Source: Carnobacterium_A sp049673005 (lineage in GTDB: Bacteria; Bacillota; Bacilli; Lactobacillales; Carnobacteriaceae). Taken from it: a DNA stretch of 8,089 nt. This document shows positions 6,245 through 8,089 of this stretch, one piece after another. Within the stretch, counting starts at the first letter, position 1. Each line of letters starts with the position of its first letter. The translations under genes and the position numbers were made by a program. The stretch covers positions 1-8,089 of the forward strand of contig NZ_JBATXB010000012.1 in the NCBI RefSeq assembly GCF_049673005.1. Reading direction: 5' to 3'. Below the pieces are notes generated by a model. It had not been told where the DNA came from. It was given only the letters and a program-made list of their open reading frames with translations, and did not search any database.

Positions 6245-6280
6245 GCGAATTCCTCCTTTTAACTTTCGAGTTCATAAATT

Positions 6281-6310
6281 TTGACAACGTTTACATTGTA
6301 ATGGTAGTAT
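6281..6310 (+). promoter_or_regulatory. Promoter of the fasciclin gene
   Basis: A perfect -35 TTGACA (6281-6286) is followed 18 bp later by TAGTAT (6305-6310) preceded by TG at 6302-6303, an extended -10. An alternative -10, TATAAC (6308-6313), has a poorer spacing of 21 bp. Transcription would start near 6317. Confidence 0.6.
6282..6295. promoter_or_regulatory. Candidate cre site (CcpA binding)
   Basis: TGACAACGTTTACA fits the relaxed Gram-positive cre consensus TGWNANCGNTNWCA at every position and the strict form with one mismatch. It overlaps the -35 of the fasciclin promoter and lies just downstream of the predicted sortase transcription start. CcpA binding would therefore be expected to repress both genes when a preferred sugar is available. 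This is inferred from sequence only. Confidence 0.5.
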
Positions 6311-6334
6311 AACTTATGTAGACAGAGATAACAA
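6306..6334 (-). promoter_or_regulatory. Promoter of the sortase (and sirtuin) transcript
   Basis: On the - strand, -35 TTGTTA (6334-6329) and -10 TATACT (6311-6306) are separated by 17 bp. The -10 occupies almost the same bases as the fasciclin -10 on the other strand, so the two divergent promoters face and overlap each other. Confidence 0.55.
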
Positions 6335-6348
6335 AATATAACTCTGTC
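6321..6348. promoter_or_regulatory. Dyad in the fasciclin leader, overlapping the sortase -35
   Basis: GACAGAG (6321-6327) and CTCTGTC (6342-6348) are a perfect 7-bp inverted repeat around 14 AT-rich bases. In RNA it would form a hairpin at the very 5' end of the fasciclin message, ending two bases before AAAGGAG, as in known mRNA-stabilising leaders. In DNA it covers the sortase -35 and could be an operator for both genes. Confidence 0.5.
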
Positions 6349-6367
6349 ACAAAGGAGATGGATAGAA

Positions 6368-7000
6368 ATGAATAAGATTTCGAAGATTGCATTTTCCCTT
6401 GTCACTCTACTATTGCTATCGCCAATTTTTGCCGCTACTGCTAATGCAGAACCTACAGAAGACGTAGTAGGTATCGCTCTTAGTAACCCAGACTTCAGTA
6501 TCCTAGTATCCGCTCTTCAAAAAGCTGAACTAGTTGATACGCTTAAAGGAGACGGTCCTTTCACTGTATTCGCACCAACCAATGCTGCATTTGAAAAACT
6601 GTTAATGGAATTAGATATTACAGCTGACGAATTACTAGCACAACCTGATTTAGCAAAAGTTCTTACTTATCATGTTGTTTCTGGAAAAGTATTGGCTGCT
6701 GATTTAACAGATGGAATGAAAGCTCCAACAGTAAATGGTGAAGAGTTAATGTTTGATCTTTCAGGAGATCCAATGGTTAACAAATCTATGATTACTTCAA
6801 CAGATATTGAAGCAACAAATGGTGTTGTTCACGTTATTGATACCGTTTTAGTTCCGTCAAACTTCGCATTACAAGAAGTTGACATGGAAGAAGAAACGGT
6901 TGCAAAAACTGGATTAGAAAGCACTACACCTCTTCTAGTAGCTATGTTAGTTACAGCTGGAGCAATTTTCTTTATGGTTTTCAAAAAGAAACAAGCATAA
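6368..7000 (+). CDS. Secreted fasciclin (FAS1) domain protein with sorting-like C-terminus
   Basis: This 210-residue exported protein begins with a signal peptide (1-27, hydrophobic core about 8-22, cleavage after ANA). A single FAS1 domain spans about 31-165, with the conserved FTVFAPTNAAFEKL (65-78), TYHVVSGK (100-107) and NGVVHVIDTVLVP (151-163). FAS1 domains mediate adhesion or carbohydrate and protein contacts. The tail has cell-wall-sorting layout: an acidic linker (DMEEE), VAKTG (178-182), a hydrophobic stretch (189-204) and KKK (206-208). LPxTG is thus degenerate at its first two positions, while TG and the rest are standard. It may be a substrate of the divergent class B sortase, or remain membrane-anchored if the motif is not cut. 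AAAGGAG lies ten bases before the ATG. The gene is monocistronic and ends in a strong terminator. The ligand is unknown. Confidence 0.88.
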   Translation: MNKISKIAFSLVTLLLLSPIFAATANAEPTEDVVGIALSNPDFSILVSALQKAELVDTLKGDGPFTVFAPTNAAFEKLLMELDITADELLAQPDLAKVLTYHVVSGKVLAADLTDGMKAPTVNGEELMFDLSGDPMVNKSMITSTDIEATNGVVHVIDTVLVPSNFALQEVDMEEETVAKTGLESTTPLLVAMLVTAGAIFFMVFKKKQA

Positions 7001-7035
7001 ACGAGCTAGACATTAAACACATTCATTGACTAAAT

Positions 7036-7081
7036 AAAAATCCCTTTGAGACAAATATGCTAGTCTCAAAGGGATTTTTTT
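7036..7081 (+). terminator. Rho-independent terminator after the fasciclin gene
   Basis: A perfect stem of about 17 bp pairs 7036-7052 (AAAAATCCCTTTGAGAC) with 7063-7079 around a 10-base loop and ends in a run of seven T (7075-7081). It lies 35 bases after the stop codon. Confidence 0.92.
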
Positions 7082-7163
7082 GAGTTAACTAGCTAGAAAA
7101 AGATACCACTCTTTCTTGTGGAGGTTGTTAGCAACACATACGTCTACGCTATTTATATGAAAC

Positions 7164-7213
7164 AAAAAAATGCATTTGATTCGTTGTTTTACCAACGGTT
7201 CAAATGCATTTTT
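7164..7213 (-). terminator. Rho-independent terminator of the tmRNA gene
   Basis: Inverted arms AAAAATGCATTTGA (7166-7179) and TCAAATGCATTTTT (7200-7213) enclose an inner CGTTG/CAACG stem. On the - strand the hairpin runs into seven T (7170-7164). It lies about 40 bases past the mature 3' end of tmRNA. The T-run on the other strand makes it partly bidirectional. Confidence 0.85.
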
Positions 7214-7253
7214 GTTATACCATGTAGATGCTAACTTAACTCAGCATCATCAA

Positions 7254-7617
7254 TGGAGACGGCGAGAGTCGAACTCGCGTCCAAATATATCGGCACCTAG
7301 GCGTCTACGCTCATAGTTATGCTACTTAAAGATTCGCGCGGTATCAGCCACACAACCGGCATCATACTTTGCTAGTCTGATGATCTCTTCTAAAACTTAC
7401 AGACGGAAAGTTTTAGCGTATCCCACTTATTATAGGACCCTTGCTCGAGCACATGGGCGATGCCGAGAGGATCTACACTAAGCTGTTATTACGCAGCTAA
7501 AGCGTAAGAGTTGTTATTGTTTTTAGCAGTTATTTTAACTGTAACGTTTTAACGTAGACGTAACCTACGAAGCGCGACCCAAGCTCGACCTATACCTGTC
7601 GAATCCGTAACGCCCCC
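7254..7617 (-). ncRNA. ssrA: tmRNA (transfer-messenger RNA)
   Basis: This 364-nt RNA rescues stalled ribosomes by trans-translation with SmpB. The 5' end GGGGGCGTTACGGATTCGACAGG and the 3' T-arm GCGAG-TTCGACT-CTCGC with CGTCTCC-A are the conserved tRNA-like ends. They pair as a 7-bp acceptor stem (with two G-U pairs), 7617-7611 against 7261-7255. The CCA tail is not encoded (the next genomic bases are TTG) and must be added enzymatically, as I recall for streptococcal tmRNA. The resume codon is GCT at 7527-7525. The reading frame gives AKNNNNSYALAA followed by two stops (TAA at 7491-7489 and 7488-7486), so the whole tag carries one extra N-terminal Ala from the charged tRNA end. The ALAA end is the signal for ClpXP-type proteases. 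A hairpin (AGCTG/CAGCT) surrounds the stops, and pseudoknot segments fill the rest. The tag resembles enterococcal ones. Confidence 0.97.
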
Positions 7618-7686
7618 GAATGGGAAGTGTATACAGAGTGTGAAATTACCTCTTGAAATCCATTACTTGTTTAACTCTCTTCCGAT

Positions 7687-7715
7687 AGTATAACATAACT
7701 TTAATGAAGTTGAAA
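7687..7715 (-). promoter_or_regulatory. Promoter of the tmRNA gene
   Basis: An extended -10, TGT-TATACT (hexamer 7692-7687), is preceded 17 bp upstream by a weak -35, TTTCAA (7715-7710). The start near 7680 would give a 5' leader of about 60 bases, to be removed by RNase P. Confidence 0.6.
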
Positions 7716-7768
7716 TGAAAACCATCAGTTGTTTTCTTATTAAAAACCGTGAAGTCCAAGTATTTAAA

Positions 7769-7818
7769 CAAAAATTAATAAATAAAACCCCACGTAAAAG
7801 AAATACGAAGGGTTTTAT
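7769..7818 (-). terminator. Rho-independent terminator after the MFS transporter gene
   Basis: Arms ATAAAACCC (7818-7810 on the - strand) and GGGTTTTAT (7790-7782) enclose an inner CGTA/TACG stem and a 7-base loop. The hairpin is followed by TTATTAATTTTT. It lies about 30 bases after the transporter stop and separates it from the tmRNA promoter. Confidence 0.8.
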
Positions 7819-7847
7819 CTTTTGAATTTTTTTAACTATTTCATGAA

Positions 7848-8089
7848 TTAATCAAAGGCTACGACTTCATCTTCTTTAACGAAACTAAAGACTACTAAAC
7901 CTACTAATAGCAATACGGCAGCTAGATAAAAACCTATTTGCATTGATCCGAATTGGTCTGTTATCCAACCTGTTAAGAAAGGAGCTATAATTGAACTAGA
8001 CATTCCAATAAAGTTATAGGCACTTAGTGCAGTAGAAAGTGAACCTTTTGGTGCATTTTTAGCAACAAAGGCTACTAAAATAGGATCTA
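7848..8089 (-). CDS. MFS transporter, C-terminal part (cut by window edge)
   Basis: The last 79 codons and the stop of a major facilitator superfamily permease are present; the rest lies beyond the window. The visible part begins DPILVAFVAKNAPKGSLSTA, a cytoplasmic or periplasmic turn and helix typical of MFS helix 10-11 regions. Two membrane helices follow: SAYNFIGMSSSIIAPFLTGWI, about 20 residues, and IGFYLAAVLLLVGLVVFSFV at the C-terminal end, separated by a TDQFGSM loop typical of the last loop of MFS proteins. It ends in a short acidic tail, KEDEVVAFD. The NAPKG...GxxSSIIAPFLTGWITD pattern recalls hexuronate/phthalate-type (anion:cation symporter) permeases, but the substrate cannot be told from this fragment. 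It is followed by its own terminator and is transcribed towards the tmRNA gene. Confidence 0.8.
   Translation of the reverse strand, partial: DPILVAFVAKNAPKGSLSTALSAYNFIGMSSSIIAPFLTGWITDQFGSMQIGFYLAAVLLLVGLVVFSFVKEDEVVAFD

Noticed and set aside
6358..6375. Five-codon leader frame (ATG at 6358, stop overlapping the fasciclin start)
   Set aside because: The ATG touches the AAAGGAG ribosome binding site with no spacer, so initiation there is unlikely. The sequence is explained as the normal gap before the real ATG.
7082..7163. Several short palindromes between the fasciclin terminator and the tmRNA terminator (AGTTAACT, CTAGCTAG, GTTG/CAAC)
   Set aside because: They are short, AT-rich and unlinked to any promoter or gene. 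No small RNA or operator can be supported.
7254..7275. tmRNA 3' end as an attachment site of an integrated element
   Set aside because: No second copy of the T-arm sequence, no integrase and no phage or island gene is present in the window. The downstream flank is just the tmRNA terminator and the fasciclin gene.

Overview
The window is AT-rich, with strong AGGAGG-type ribosome binding sites, compact intergenic gaps and Rho-independent terminators after most genes. The tmRNA tag (AKNNNNSYALAA), a Gram-positive LexA (SOS) box, a class B sortase, a PucR-type regulator and a CcpA-like cre site all point to a low-GC Firmicute of the order Lactobacillales. The tag is most like those of enterococci and carnobacteria. 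Genus-level assignment (Carnobacterium-like) is inference. No insertion sequence, integrase, phage gene or CRISPR array is visible. It looks like ordinary chromosome with a few small accessory units.

Left part (1-1600). A terminator from an upstream gene is followed by a Frm2/CinD-type nitroreductase on the + strand (140-742) with its own promoter and terminator. Next, on the - strand, is a two-gene operon: an unrecognised 95-residue protein (1210-1497), then a small SSB-like OB-fold protein (869-1180). Its promoter carries a perfect 14-bp LexA palindrome between the -35 and -10 elements, so the unit is very probably SOS-induced. The SSB-like gene appears to have lost a short C-terminal tail.

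Middle (1546-4695). A PucR-family regulator (- strand) and a PucG-type aminotransferase (+ strand) are divergent, with a 175-bp shared control region. They resemble the regulator and last-branch enzyme of the Bacillus purine/allantoin degradation pathway, but no other pathway gene is present here.

Right part (4659-7081). A sirtuin deacylase and a class B sortase lie on the - strand, probably as one operon with the sortase first. Divergent from them is a secreted FAS1 (fasciclin) protein whose C-terminus has cell-wall sorting architecture but a degenerate VAKTG motif. The sortase and fasciclin promoters overlap and share a cre-like site and a dyad, so the two genes look like a co-regulated enzyme and substrate pair.

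End (7164-8089). The ssrA tmRNA gene (- strand) has its own extended -10 promoter and terminator. It is followed by the C-terminal 79 codons of an MFS transporter, which is cut by the window edge.
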